Origin: Halothermothrix orenii H 168
GTDB taxonomy: Bacteria; Bacillota; Halanaerobiia; Halanaerobiales; Halothermotrichaceae
Direction: 5' to 3'
NCBI RefSeq assembly: GCF_000020485.1
Contig: NC_011899.1
Coordinates: forward strand, 1,706,501-1,770,500
Length of the DNA: 64,000 nucleotides
Position 1 is the first letter of the stretch; each line of letters starts with the position of its first letter. The notes below the pieces were generated by a model that saw only the letters and a program-made list of their open reading frames with translations, was not told where the DNA came from and did no database searches. Below are positions 45,409 to 54,248 of the stretch, piece by piece. A program made the position numbers and the translations under genes.

Positions 45409-46911
45409 CTACTGTCCGGCATGTTTGATTCCCAGAATTTTAAGTTCTTCACTATTCAACCCCATTCCCCGCAACATGAGCCTGTTTCCCCTGAGGCTTT
45501 CAATAGCATTGATACCCATACCACCGAGCATCTCTTTTATTTCATGGGACCAGGCCCTGATCAGGTTTTTAACCCTTTCAACCCCTTTTTCCGGGTTCAA
45601 CCTGTTGACAAGGTCCAGACGCTGGGTTGCTATCCCCCAGTTGCATTTACCTGTATAACACTTCTGACACATATGGCATCCCAGGGCTATCAGGGCAGCT
45701 GAACCGATATAAACAGCGTCAGCCCCCAGAGCAATTGCTTTAACTACATCGGCACTGTTTCTTATACTCCCCCCGACCACCAGGGAAACCCGATTACGCA
45801 AACCCTCCTGCCGCAAGCGGGTATCGACCGCTGCCAGGGCCAGCTCTACGGGAATACCGACATTATCCCTGATCATGGTAGGAGCGGCCCCGGTTCCCCC
45901 CCGGAAACCATCTATAGCAATAATATCAGCTCCAGCAGTGGCAAGACCGGATGCAATAGCCGCAACATTATGCACAGCTGAAATCTTGACCGAAACTGGC
46001 TTTTTATAATCAGTCGCTTCCTTCAGGGCGTAAATCAGCTGGCGTAGGTCTTCAATAGAATAGATATCATGATGGGGAGCAGGAGACAGGGCATCTGTAC
46101 CCGGGGGAATCATCCTGGTTCTGGATACCTCATCCCCCACCTTTTCCCCGGGAAGGTGTCCACCAATTCCCGGCTTGGCTCCCTGGCCTATCTTTATTTC
46201 TATAGCAGCTCCGGCCTCGAGATACTCCTTATGGACCCCAAACCGCCCCGAAGCCACCTGCACTATAGTATTATTACCATACTGATACAGTTCCCGGTGA
46301 AGCCCCCCTTCACCGGTATTATACATAATGCCCAGTTCAGAAGCCGCCCTGGCAAGAGATTTACAGGCATTTAAACTGATAGAACCAAAAGACATGGCTG
46401 AAAACATAATCGGGGTTTCAAGTTCTAACTGGGGAGGTAACTTTTCCAGCTCACCTTCCCCGGTAATGGTAAGTTTATCAGGTTTACGTCCCAGGAAAGT
46501 TTTTAATTCCATCGGTTCTCTTAAGGGATCTATGGAAGGATTTGTAACCTGGCTTGCGTTTAATAGAATGTGGTCCCAGTATATTTTCTTAGGGGCCGGA
46601 CTCCCCATACCGCTAAGAAGGACCCCACCTGTTTCAGCCTGTTTATAAATATTATTTATCATTTCGGAAGTCCAGTTATAATTCTCCCGGAACTGAAGGG
46701 GATATTTTTTGATTCCAAGGGCATCAGTGGGACATAAACTTACACAGCGGTGACAGTTAACACAGTTACGGTTACGGGCCATCATTTTATCCTGGTCTTC
46801 ATCATAATAATGGACTTCATAGGCACACTGTCGTTCACAGAGGCGGCAGTTTATACACTTTTCATAATCCCTTTCAATAATAAACTCTGGATTGCGATGG
46901 CTTGAACTCAT
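45409..46911 (-). CDS. glutamate synthase FMN/Fe-S catalytic subunit with N-terminal 2[4Fe-4S] domain
   Basis: 500 residues. Two ferredoxin-like motifs (CINCRLCERQC and CVNCHRCVSLC), then the FMN-binding glutamate synthase barrel (GEGGLHRELYQYGNNT, KPGIGGHLPGEKVG, GADIIAIDGFRGGTG) and the 3Fe-4S cysteines CHMCQKCYTGKC. It reduces 2-oxoglutarate plus ammonia, delivered from the amidotransferase subunit, to glutamate. Its start overlaps the preceding amidotransferase stop by four bases. Confidence 0.93.
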   Translation of the reverse strand: MSSSHRNPEFIIERDYEKCINCRLCERQCAYEVHYYDEDQDKMMARNRNCVNCHRCVSLCPTDALGIKKYPLQFRENYNWTSEMINNIYKQAETGGVLLSGMGSPAPKKIYWDHILLNASQVTNPSIDPLREPMELKTFLGRKPDKLTITGEGELEKLPPQLELETPIMFSAMSFGSISLNACKSLARAASELGIMYNTGEGGLHRELYQYGNNTIVQVASGRFGVHKEYLEAGAAIEIKIGQGAKPGIGGHLPGEKVGDEVSRTRMIPPGTDALSPAPHHDIYSIEDLRQLIYALKEATDYKKPVSVKISAVHNVAAIASGLATAGADIIAIDGFRGGTGAAPTMIRDNVGIPVELALAAVDTRLRQEGLRNRVSLVVGGSIRNSADVVKAIALGADAVYIGSAALIALGCHMCQKCYTGKCNWGIATQRLDLVNRLNPEKGVERVKNLIRAWSHEIKEMLGGMGINAIESLRGNRLMLRGMGLNSEELKILGIKHAGQ

Positions 46912-47975
46912 TCCTCATCTCCTCCTTCCATTAGTGCTATAACCGGTTCTCCTCCCCGGGGTGTCCAGACTGTATCTGGTTGAGGACAAATTTCCCTGAT
47001 GGCAGATTCTTCACTGGCAACGAAAATACGCTCCTGATCCTCAGCCACTACCAGTGGCCTTAATTTTATGCGGTCATTGAGGGCCAGAAACCCATTTTTA
47101 TGACCCAGTATTATTGAAAAAGGACCATTCAGGAGGGCATTACCGTAAATCAATCTAACTGCTTTCAGGAGTTTTTGTTCTTTATCATCCATTTTCTCTA
47201 TCTCATCCCATAGTGGAGCCGCCAGGGCTTTAACAGCTATCTCAAGGGGAAGTTTATGTTTTCTTAAAAGGAGATCAAACAAATAGGTAATAACCTCGGT
47301 ATCGGTCATCATGGTACATTTATAACCAAACATTTCAATATAGCGCTGGTTGGCTCCATATGAAGAAATCTCCCCATTATGGACAATAGACCAGTCCAGT
47401 AAAGTAAAGGGATGAGCCCCTCCCCACCAGCCTGGAGTATTGGTTGGAAAACGGCCATGGGCTGTCCAGAGATAGGCCTTATATTCATCAAGGCGATAAA
47501 ATTCACCAATATCCTCTGGATATCCCACCCCTTTAAAGACCCCCATATTCTTACCACTGGAGACAACAAAGGCCCCCTGTATTTCATCATTTATCCTCAT
47601 AACACACCGGACTACATATTCATCAGTGTTGAGTTCTGAAGTCCTCAGTTTCTGAATGTCGGGTTTAACGAAATACCGCCAGATTATCGGGGCATTAGTT
47701 ATATTTTTCGTCTTCCGGGTAGGGATTTCTTCAGAAGCAGATACACTGAAATGCCGATTCAAAAAATATTCCACATCTTCTTTTGCCTCCAGGTCATCAT
47801 AAAACATATGAAAGGCATATTCATCTTTATGTCGGGGATAGATTCCATATGCCGCAAACCCCCCACCCATTCCGTTGGACCTCTCATGCATCAGGGCGAT
47901 GGATTTTATAATATCACTACCATCAAAGCGATGACCTTTTCTGTTAAGAATGCCACTGATGGCACAACCTGACAT
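46908..47975 (-). CDS. glutamate synthase class II glutamine amidotransferase subunit
   Basis: About 355 residues from ATG 47975 (GGAG site); a longer frame to 48017 lacks one. The likely nucleophile is the Cys in SGCAISGILN near the N-terminus, with RSNGMGGGFAAYGIYP, WTAHGRFPTNTPG and HNGEISSYG following. It hydrolyses glutamine and passes ammonia to the FMN subunit. First gene of the glt set; IclR lies just upstream. Confidence 0.9.
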   Translation of the reverse strand: MSGCAISGILNRKGHRFDGSDIIKSIALMHERSNGMGGGFAAYGIYPRHKDEYAFHMFYDDLEAKEDVEYFLNRHFSVSASEEIPTRKTKNITNAPIIWRYFVKPDIQKLRTSELNTDEYVVRCVMRINDEIQGAFVVSSGKNMGVFKGVGYPEDIGEFYRLDEYKAYLWTAHGRFPTNTPGWWGGAHPFTLLDWSIVHNGEISSYGANQRYIEMFGYKCTMMTDTEVITYLFDLLLRKHKLPLEIAVKALAAPLWDEIEKMDDKEQKLLKAVRLIYGNALLNGPFSIILGHKNGFLALNDRIKLRPLVVAEDQERIFVASEESAIREICPQPDTVWTPRGGEPVIALMEGGDEE

Positions 47976-48068
47976 TATTTTTTCTCCGGGTTGACTTCCC
48001 TGCATCATTTTAATCACCTCACCTGCAGTATTTTCTAAAAGGAGACCATTAAAAATTGAACTCCTGGT

Positions 48069-48836
48069 TTAAGCAACGGTAAGTTTTTCAGTAAGTTGCC
48101 CTGCTTTTTCGGTTACCAGAGGGATCAGGACATCTTCCAGATAATCCATTGTTATCCGGGTACAGGGCCCGGAAACACTGATAGCCCCCAGAAGCTTATC
48201 ACCATCACCACCAAAAAAGGGAGCGGCCACACATCTTACCCCCAGCTCCATCTCCTCGAGATCAAGGGCATAACCCTGTTCTCTTATATTAGCCAGTTCT
48301 TTTTTTAATTCATCGGGTTCAGTAATGGTATTATCAGTATACCTTTTAAAGTCAGTTACTTTGAGATAGTAATCAATTTCATCTTCATCCAGATAGGCCA
48401 GCAATGCTTTGCCAGAACCGGTACAGTAGGCTGGCCCTCTACTCCCTACACTGGCAAACATCCTGACCATATTGGTAGATTCAACCTGGTCTAAATAAAC
48501 CACTTCATAATTCTCCATCACTACCAGATTACAGGTCTCATTACAGCTTTCGACAATTTCTTTTAAATAGGGTCTTACCAGTTTTTTAATATCAAATTTA
48601 CGGGTAATAATATTGGCCATTTCAAACGAATGGAGCCCGAGGCCATAATTTCCGTCTTCATCCTGTTCAACATACCCCATATCAACCAGGGTATTTACCA
48701 GCCTGTGGACAGTACTGATATTTATCCCCACCCTCTTGCTCAGGGTGCTGAGGGGCAAAGGGCTACCCGCTTTAACCAGTTCTTCATATATTTTAACGGC
48801 TTTTACCACGGAACGGACTACAGTACCTCTATTCAA
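48069..48836 (-). CDS. IclR-family transcriptional regulator
   Basis: About 255 residues from TTG 48836 with GGGGTGA upstream; the longer frame includes an upstream terminator. Winged-helix LSKRVGINISTVHRLVNTLV, effector domain with YLDQVESTNMVRM and PAYCTGSGKALLAYL. It likely regulates the sda or glt genes; no operator identified. Ligand unknown. Confidence 0.9.
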   Translation of the reverse strand: MNRGTVVRSVVKAVKIYEELVKAGSPLPLSTLSKRVGINISTVHRLVNTLVDMGYVEQDEDGNYGLGLHSFEMANIITRKFDIKKLVRPYLKEIVESCNETCNLVVMENYEVVYLDQVESTNMVRMFASVGSRGPAYCTGSGKALLAYLDEDEIDYYLKVTDFKRYTDNTITEPDELKKELANIREQGYALDLEEMELGVRCVAAPFFGGDGDKLLGAISVSGPCTRITMDYLEDVLIPLVTEKAGQLTEKLTVA

Positions 48837-48900
48837 AAAAATCACCCCTTTTTTCATTATGTAAAATGATTTTTCGTTATATGAAACTAAAATCGGGTAA

Positions 48901-48928
48901 AAAAATACTACCATAAGGCAGTATTTTT
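48901..48928 (-). terminator. terminator of the serine dehydratase operon
   Basis: AAAAATACT (48901-48909) pairs with AGTATTTTT (48920-48928), with T-runs both sides on the minus strand. Confidence 0.75.
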
Positions 48929-48946
48929 TTAATTATAACCTGAATC

Positions 48947-49813
48947 CTACTTCCTGTCAATTCTTTTTTTAATTCTGAGCCCGGTCGGGGTTGTAGCCAG
49001 CCCGGCCTGTGATGTTTCCTTAAGGAACTGGGGTAAAAGATTACCGATATCAATCATGGCTTCAATTACTTCATCAGGAGGGATAACACTTTCAATACCG
49101 GCCAGGGCCATACTGGCCGCAGTAAGGGCATGGGTAGCGGCAAAACCATTTCTTTTAACACAGGGAACTTCAACCAGTCCAGCCACAGGATCACAGGCAA
49201 GGCCCAGTAAGTTTTTCAGGGCCAGAGCAAACCCATGGCCGACCATTTCCGGATTTCCACCCAGTAGTTCGACAACAGCCCCGGCTGCCATGGCTGCTGC
49301 CACACCACACTCGGCCTGACAGCCACCGGCTGCACCGGCCAGGGTAGCTTTTTTAGCAACTATTTCCCCCAGACCTGCTGCAGTAAAGAGGCTTTTACAT
49401 ATTTTTTTATCAGAAAGGTCATATTCCTGGCCGACCGATATCACTACCGCAGGAATAACACCACTGGAACCGGCGGTGGGGCAGGCCACAATCTTGCCCA
49501 TACCGGCATTAACTTCCGAAACTGCCAGGGCATTAATAATAACTTCATGATATAACCCCCCGCTCAGGGGGCCACTGTACCCCACTAACCGGTGAGATTC
49601 ACCGCCAATAACTCCACTCGTTGATCTAATAATACCTTTTCGTCCTTCATTGATGGAGTTTTTCATAACCTCAAGGTTATGCATCATCTGTTTTTCAATA
49701 GATATCTTTGATCTCTCTGAATCCTCCATTTCCGTCCTGATGACAACCTCCGAAATGGTGGTATCAAGATCAAAAGCCAGGTCTATTAAGTCTTTGATAG
49801 TAGAATACTCCAT
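48947..49813 (-). CDS. sdaAA: L-serine dehydratase, Fe-S-dependent, alpha subunit
   Basis: 288 residues. Cluster cysteines in QAECGVAAAMAAG and CDPVAGLVEVPCVKRN. Glycine-rich VACPTAGSSGVIPAVV. It deaminates L-serine to pyruvate and ammonia. Transcribed after sdaAB, 24 bases apart. Cytosolic. Confidence 0.95.
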   Translation of the reverse strand: MEYSTIKDLIDLAFDLDTTISEVVIRTEMEDSERSKISIEKQMMHNLEVMKNSINEGRKGIIRSTSGVIGGESHRLVGYSGPLSGGLYHEVIINALAVSEVNAGMGKIVACPTAGSSGVIPAVVISVGQEYDLSDKKICKSLFTAAGLGEIVAKKATLAGAAGGCQAECGVAAAMAAGAVVELLGGNPEMVGHGFALALKNLLGLACDPVAGLVEVPCVKRNGFAATHALTAASMALAGIESVIPPDEVIEAMIDIGNLLPQFLKETSQAGLATTPTGLRIKKRIDRK

Positions 49814-49837
49814 TATAGACCACCTTTCAAGAGGGTT

Positions 49838-50494
49838 TTATAAAGGGGGTATATACCTTACTTTTAAGATATCTTTCATCCCCTGTAAATGATCAATAAT
49901 ATCCTCATCCACATCCTGGTCAAGCTCAATAATACTGGAACCTATCGTCCCTCTTTTCTTCCTGAAAACCCTCATAAAAGCAATATTTAATTTATAGCAA
50001 CCGAGAATTGAAGTAATAATCCCCACTTCCCCGGGTTTATCCCGGTGAAGGACCCAGAGGGTTGGATAATTACCCCTGATATTAACTTCATAACCATCTA
50101 TATTATGAACCACTATATTTCCCCCACCGATGGATGAACCAGTTACCTCCAATTCTTTATCCCCTTTTTTCAATTTTATTAAAACTGTATTGGGATGAAC
50201 ATCTTTCATTTTTATTGAATAAAATTTAACATCAATACCATTCTGTCGGGCTATCTCGAGGGATTTTTTTATCCTGGTATCATCCACTTTATAACCCAGC
50301 AACCCCCCGACCACTGCTTTATCGGTACCATGGCCGTGGTAGGTCTCAGCAAAGGAACCGTGGAAATAAATCCTGGCCTGCTCTATTTTATCCCTGAAAA
50401 GAAGCCTGGCCAGGCGGCCTATTTTGGCAGCACCTGCAGTATGGGAACTTGAAGGGCCAATCATTACAGGACCCATTATATCAAATACACCCAA
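49838..50494 (-). CDS. sdaAB: L-serine dehydratase, Fe-S-dependent, beta subunit
   Basis: 218 residues. N-terminal substrate region GPVMIGPSSSHTAGAAKIGR, the HGSFAETYHGHGTDKAVVGGL segment shortened to key residues HGS-F-H-GHGTD-A, and a C-terminal ACT domain (DKPGEVGIITSILG) likely sensing serine. TTG start with AGGAGGGG. Pairs with sdaAA. Confidence 0.95.
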   Translation of the reverse strand: MGVFDIMGPVMIGPSSSHTAGAAKIGRLARLLFRDKIEQARIYFHGSFAETYHGHGTDKAVVGGLLGYKVDDTRIKKSLEIARQNGIDVKFYSIKMKDVHPNTVLIKLKKGDKELEVTGSSIGGGNIVVHNIDGYEVNIRGNYPTLWVLHRDKPGEVGIITSILGCYKLNIAFMRVFRKKRGTIGSSIIELDQDVDEDIIDHLQGMKDILKVRYIPPL

Positions 50495-50528
50495 TAATTT
50501 CCCCTCCTGATAAATTAATTAGTTATCC

Positions 50529-51668
50529 TTAACTGGCCATCCTTTCCGACACCAGGGATTTAATATATTTGATAGCCTTTTCCAGCTGGTTATCAACTTT
50601 ACTTTCAGAATCATACTCGACAGTAATGTCTGGTTTAATCCCCTTTTCATGGATATACCTTCCCTCAGGTGTAAAATAATTGGCTGTAGTCAGGCGGAGA
50701 GCCGAACCGTCATCAAGGGGTATTACCGTTTGAACCGTTCCCTTGCCATAGGTTGTCGTTCCCATTACTGTTCCCCGGTTATGATCCTGAATAGCACCGG
50801 CCACAATTTCAGAGGCACTGGCACTATATCCATTAACCAGAACCACAAGGGGTAAATCTATACTGGAAATGTTAGATTCGACTTTAAAACTCTTCTCCTG
50901 GCCGTTTCTCTGCTTTATGGAGACTACTTCTCCATTTTCAACAAAATTACTGGTAACTGTTATAGCTTCTGTTAACAATCCTCCAGGATTATTACGTAAA
51001 TCGAGGATTACTCCTTTCGCCCCTTTTGACATCAGCTCCAGTAAACCCCTTCTAACTTTCTGACCTGTATTCTCAACAAACTGATGAATCACAATATAGC
51101 CAATCTTATCATCTTTCATTTCCCATTCTACATATGGAATCTCTATATCAGCCCTGATAATTTCAACATCAAAGAGTTCTTTTTTATTTTCCCGTTTTAT
51201 AGTTAGGATAACTCTGGTACCGGGTTTGCCCCGCATAAGGTTTACAGCTTTCTCCTGGGGCATATCTTTAGTTGGTTTTCCATCAATGGCAACAATGATG
51301 TCACCTGATTTTAAGCCAGCTTTATCACCAGGAGTGTTTTTGAAAGGCTGAACCACAGTTAACTTGTCATCATAGGTGCTGATTACTATACCAATACCAC
51401 CATAATGGCCTTCAAATTCAAACTGCATGTCCTCATATTCCTCAGGGGTCAAATACCCGGAATACGGATCCAGAGAATCCACCATTCCCTTGATAGCACC
51501 CCGCATCAGCTTATCCAGCTTGACATCTTCAACATAATAATTTTTTATTAGATAAATAACATCCTGAAAGGCATCTATGGATGTATATTCCTCCTCAGCA
51601 AAAGCAGAAAAATTTATGGTAAATAATAATATTACCAGAACCAACACTGTATTAAGATACTTTTTCAA
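50529..51668 (-). CDS. ctpA: S41-family carboxy-terminal processing protease
   Basis: 379 residues. Signal peptide (MKKYLNTVLVLVILLFTINF then FAEE), PDZ domain (GGIGIVISTYDDKLTVVQPF; GLKSGDIIVAIDG) and the Ser/Lys protease site: NGYSASASEIVAGAIQ with Ser, TTTYGKGTVQ with Lys. Exported processing peptidase. It follows ftsX; in many clostridia an M23/EnvC-type gene lies between ftsX and ctpA, but the 166 bases here hold none. Confidence 0.93.
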   Translation of the reverse strand: MKKYLNTVLVLVILLFTINFSAFAEEEYTSIDAFQDVIYLIKNYYVEDVKLDKLMRGAIKGMVDSLDPYSGYLTPEEYEDMQFEFEGHYGGIGIVISTYDDKLTVVQPFKNTPGDKAGLKSGDIIVAIDGKPTKDMPQEKAVNLMRGKPGTRVILTIKRENKKELFDVEIIRADIEIPYVEWEMKDDKIGYIVIHQFVENTGQKVRRGLLELMSKGAKGVILDLRNNPGGLLTEAITVTSNFVENGEVVSIKQRNGQEKSFKVESNISSIDLPLVVLVNGYSASASEIVAGAIQDHNRGTVMGTTTYGKGTVQTVIPLDDGSALRLTTANYFTPEGRYIHEKGIKPDITVEYDSESKVDNQLEKAIKYIKSLVSERMAS

Positions 51669-51834
51669 TGTTACCTCACCTACTCCTTATGTAATTTATA
51701 TTTTCTCCTTCATAATTATTTTCAAGACCCACCCCCTTTTTTCCTGCCTTTAGAAAAGGATTTATAAATGCAATAATTTCATATTTTATAAATTAACCGG
51801 TTATTAAACTTGCCCCGGCCTTTATCATAGTTTA

Positions 51835-52427
51835 TTATACCTTCAGGTAGGTTAATATTACCCCGGTCCCTACCCCGATAGAAAACAGTTCTAAAAACAG
51901 GGAAATATTGAAAAAGCTGTAATGAAGTAAAGGCAATCCTGAATAACTGGTCACCAAAAAACCATATAAGGAATAGTAAAAACCCTGCAGGGAAATTGTT
52001 ACCATTACCAGGGCCAGAATATTAATTAAAGTGAGGGTGTAGAGTAAAGGTAACTGGTATAATTGCTTTTTTCCTTTAAGTTTTTTTACAAGCTGTATTT
52101 CATCCTGATAAGAATCCCTTATATTTTCAAGGTATCTATCATTGACATAGATATAAAAAAACACAAAGAGAATAAACAGTATCGTCTGAAAATCCTTAAT
52201 TTACCAATATTGCCCATAAGAGGAACCAGGTGGAGTAATTGAAGTCTCAGAAGAGAAGGTGTTGAAATAGTTGAGGACAGGTAGTTTAGATTTATTATGG
52301 TGATATAACTTAGCCCGAGCATAAACTGCAGTAAAAAGGAATTTAAAAAAAACATAATACTCTGATTCAGGTTCAGGATCAGATTACGGCATGCTTCCCG
52401 GCAGGCAAAGAAAAATGTTTTAAGCAT
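51835..52427 (-). pseudogene. ftsX: frameshifted, domain-deleted ftsX
   Basis: Two overlapping frames on the minus strand. The 5' part (ATG 52427, in an ATGCTTAA overlap with ftsE) gives FtsX-like residues through the first membrane segment (SIMFFLNSFLLQFMLGLSYI) and stops at 52119. The 3' part (open from after TAA near 52199) has membrane segments 2-4 with YVNDRYLENIRDSYQDEIQL, matching the FtsX TM2 region. One base is missing between them, or slippage at a T7 tract (about 52156-52162) restores the frame. The joined product would be about 196 residues against about 300 normally; the extracellular domain is absent. Confidence 0.7.
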
Positions 52428-53070
52428 AGGATCCCTTCCCGGGAATATTAATTTTCCCATTATTTATATCTATTAATTTTTTTCTATTATCCATTATTAT
52501 GTTGTCACTGGTTAGCCAGATGATGGTCGTTGACAGTCTATTTATATCCTCCATCAGGTGGGTAATTCCCTTTGCATTGACCTCATCAAGGTCTCTGGTC
52601 GGGTCTTCAAGTAACAACATGGAGGGATAATTAACAAGGGCCTGAGCAACATTGGCCCTGACCAATTGATGGTCCAGCAATTCATCTGGTGTCAGGTTAG
52701 ATTTATCATAAATGTCAACAATCTGGAGTAATTTTTTGATCCGCGGTTTAACAAATTTAGGAGAAACACCCTTGACGGTCATAATATACCTGAGGTTTTC
52801 TAACAGGGTTCGGCGGGGTAATAATATATTATCCTTATAAACTACCCCCAGATTCTCCCTTTTAACAGAAGTTGAATAATATGAGCTATTAAACCACCTT
52901 ATCATCCCTTTATCTGGTGCAACCTTCCCTGTCAACAAATCTCTCAACAGTTTTAATATCCGATCATTATTTGCTTTTATTAAAACAAAATCCCCGTGGT
53001 TTATGTTAAATGATAAATTCTCAATTTGAGTGTCTTTTACTTTCTTAAAGACCTGATTAAAAATTATCAT
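52420..53070 (-). CDS. ftsE: FtsE-like ABC protein lacking catalytic motifs
   Basis: 216 residues, alignable with FtsE along its length (LGVVYKDNILLPRRTLLENL; VNYPSMLLLEDPTRDLD; INNGKI). The catalytic positions are gone: Walker A is KANNDRILK with no GKS/T, the Q-loop Gln is Lys, the signature LSGGQ is LLDHQ, Walker B's DE is ED, and the H-loop is LTSD with no His. It cannot bind and hydrolyse ATP in the normal way. Normally FtsE powers FtsX to activate septal murein hydrolases. It is either a decayed gene or a structural pseudo-ATPase. Confidence 0.85.
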   Translation of the reverse strand: MIIFNQVFKKVKDTQIENLSFNINHGDFVLIKANNDRILKLLRDLLTGKVAPDKGMIRWFNSSYYSTSVKRENLGVVYKDNILLPRRTLLENLRYIMTVKGVSPKFVKPRIKKLLQIVDIYDKSNLTPDELLDHQLVRANVAQALVNYPSMLLLEDPTRDLDEVNAKGITHLMEDINRLSTTIIWLTSDNIIMDNRKKLIDINNGKINIPGKGSYA

Positions 53071-53145
53071 TTATATCCCCTTTCAAATGGGATTTTTATC
53101 GGCACTAAATAGTATACTTAATCTAAAGCTATTATATAAAAAATG

Positions 53146-53173
53146 CCCACAGGTAATTTAATCTACCTGTGGG
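53146..53173 (-). terminator. terminator of the yitT gene
   Basis: CCCACAGGTA (53146-53155) / TACCTGTGGG (53164-53173), eight-base loop. On the minus strand GCATTTTTTATA follows. Confidence 0.92.
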
Positions 53174-53211
53174 TTTTCCTTCCTCTATAGTATTATATTA
53201 TAAAATATATA

Positions 53212-54072
53212 TTAATCCGCTTCTTTAAAACCCTCACCCAGTACTTCATGGGCATTGGTAATTATAACAAAGGCTTCAGGATCAATGTTATATACCAGTC
53301 TCTTCAATTTGGTTACTTCTGACCGTGATATTATACACAAAAGAACATCTTTGTCTTCACCGGTATATCCCCCGTAACCTTTTAGGCCAGTTACACCCCG
53401 TTCCAGGGATGACAGAACTTCATCCTTAATCTTTAGAGAATGACGGGATATTATTAAAGCTACTTTACTGATATCAAGACCTTCCTGAACAAGGTCTATG
53501 GTTTTACTGTTAATAAAAATCGTCAGGGTCGCATATAGAGCTACTTCTACATTAAAAAATATCCCGGCCAGAGCAACTACAAAACCATCAGCCAGTAACA
53601 AACCCTGTCCCATACTCATTCCGGTATAATGATTTATCAAGCGGGCCACCATATCAGTACCACCGGTGGTTCCTTTAAAGCGGAATACCAATCCCAGACC
53701 GAGGCCACCCAGGACACCACCGTATATAGCAGATAGTAACAGATTATTGGTAAGAGCAGGTACCAGGGGCTGAAACAGGTCAGTAAAGATAGATAAGGTT
53801 ATAATTCCATAGACTGTTCTGGCCCCAAAGGAAGCCCCGAGAACCTTTATCCCTGTTATAAATAAAGGAATATTTATTAATAACATGGTTATACCTACCG
53901 GTAAATCAAAGAGATAATATATTACTGTAGCCAGTCCACTGACACCACCGGCAGCAATTTTATTGGGAATTAAAAATAAGGTTAACCCGAGGGCAGTTAA
54001 GATGGAGCCCATCGTTATTCCCAGATAATCAATAAAAAGCTGTTTCTTACTGAGTTTTAGCTTTGTTTTCAC
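53212..54072 (-). CDS. YitT-family (DUF161/DUF2179) membrane protein
   Basis: 286 residues. Five or six membrane segments with the glycine-rich GGVSGLATVIYYLFDLPVG, RFKGTTGGTDMVARLI typical of YitT, then the soluble C-terminal DUF2179 domain (SLERGVTGLKGYGGYTGEDKDVL shortened to its core G.YT..). Function unknown. GTG start after GGGGTGGTGTAATATC. Single gene with its own terminator. Confidence 0.9.
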   Translation of the reverse strand: MKTKLKLSKKQLFIDYLGITMGSILTALGLTLFLIPNKIAAGGVSGLATVIYYLFDLPVGITMLLINIPLFITGIKVLGASFGARTVYGIITLSIFTDLFQPLVPALTNNLLLSAIYGGVLGGLGLGLVFRFKGTTGGTDMVARLINHYTGMSMGQGLLLADGFVVALAGIFFNVEVALYATLTIFINSKTIDLVQEGLDISKVALIISRHSLKIKDEVLSSLERGVTGLKGYGGYTGEDKDVLLCIISRSEVTKLKRLVYNIDPEAFVIITNAHEVLGEGFKEAD

Positions 54073-54248
54073 GATATTACACCACCCCTGTTATGGTCTT
54101 ATAGACTTATTTTATAAATTTATTCCATTTTCACCAGAAAAACTATTACAGTAACATTATTACATTAAATTACATTTAGACTGAAAAAATTAGAAGCTAT
54201 TTTAATCACTGAATAGAAATAACTATTTAGACCATTTTTTAATTTATT

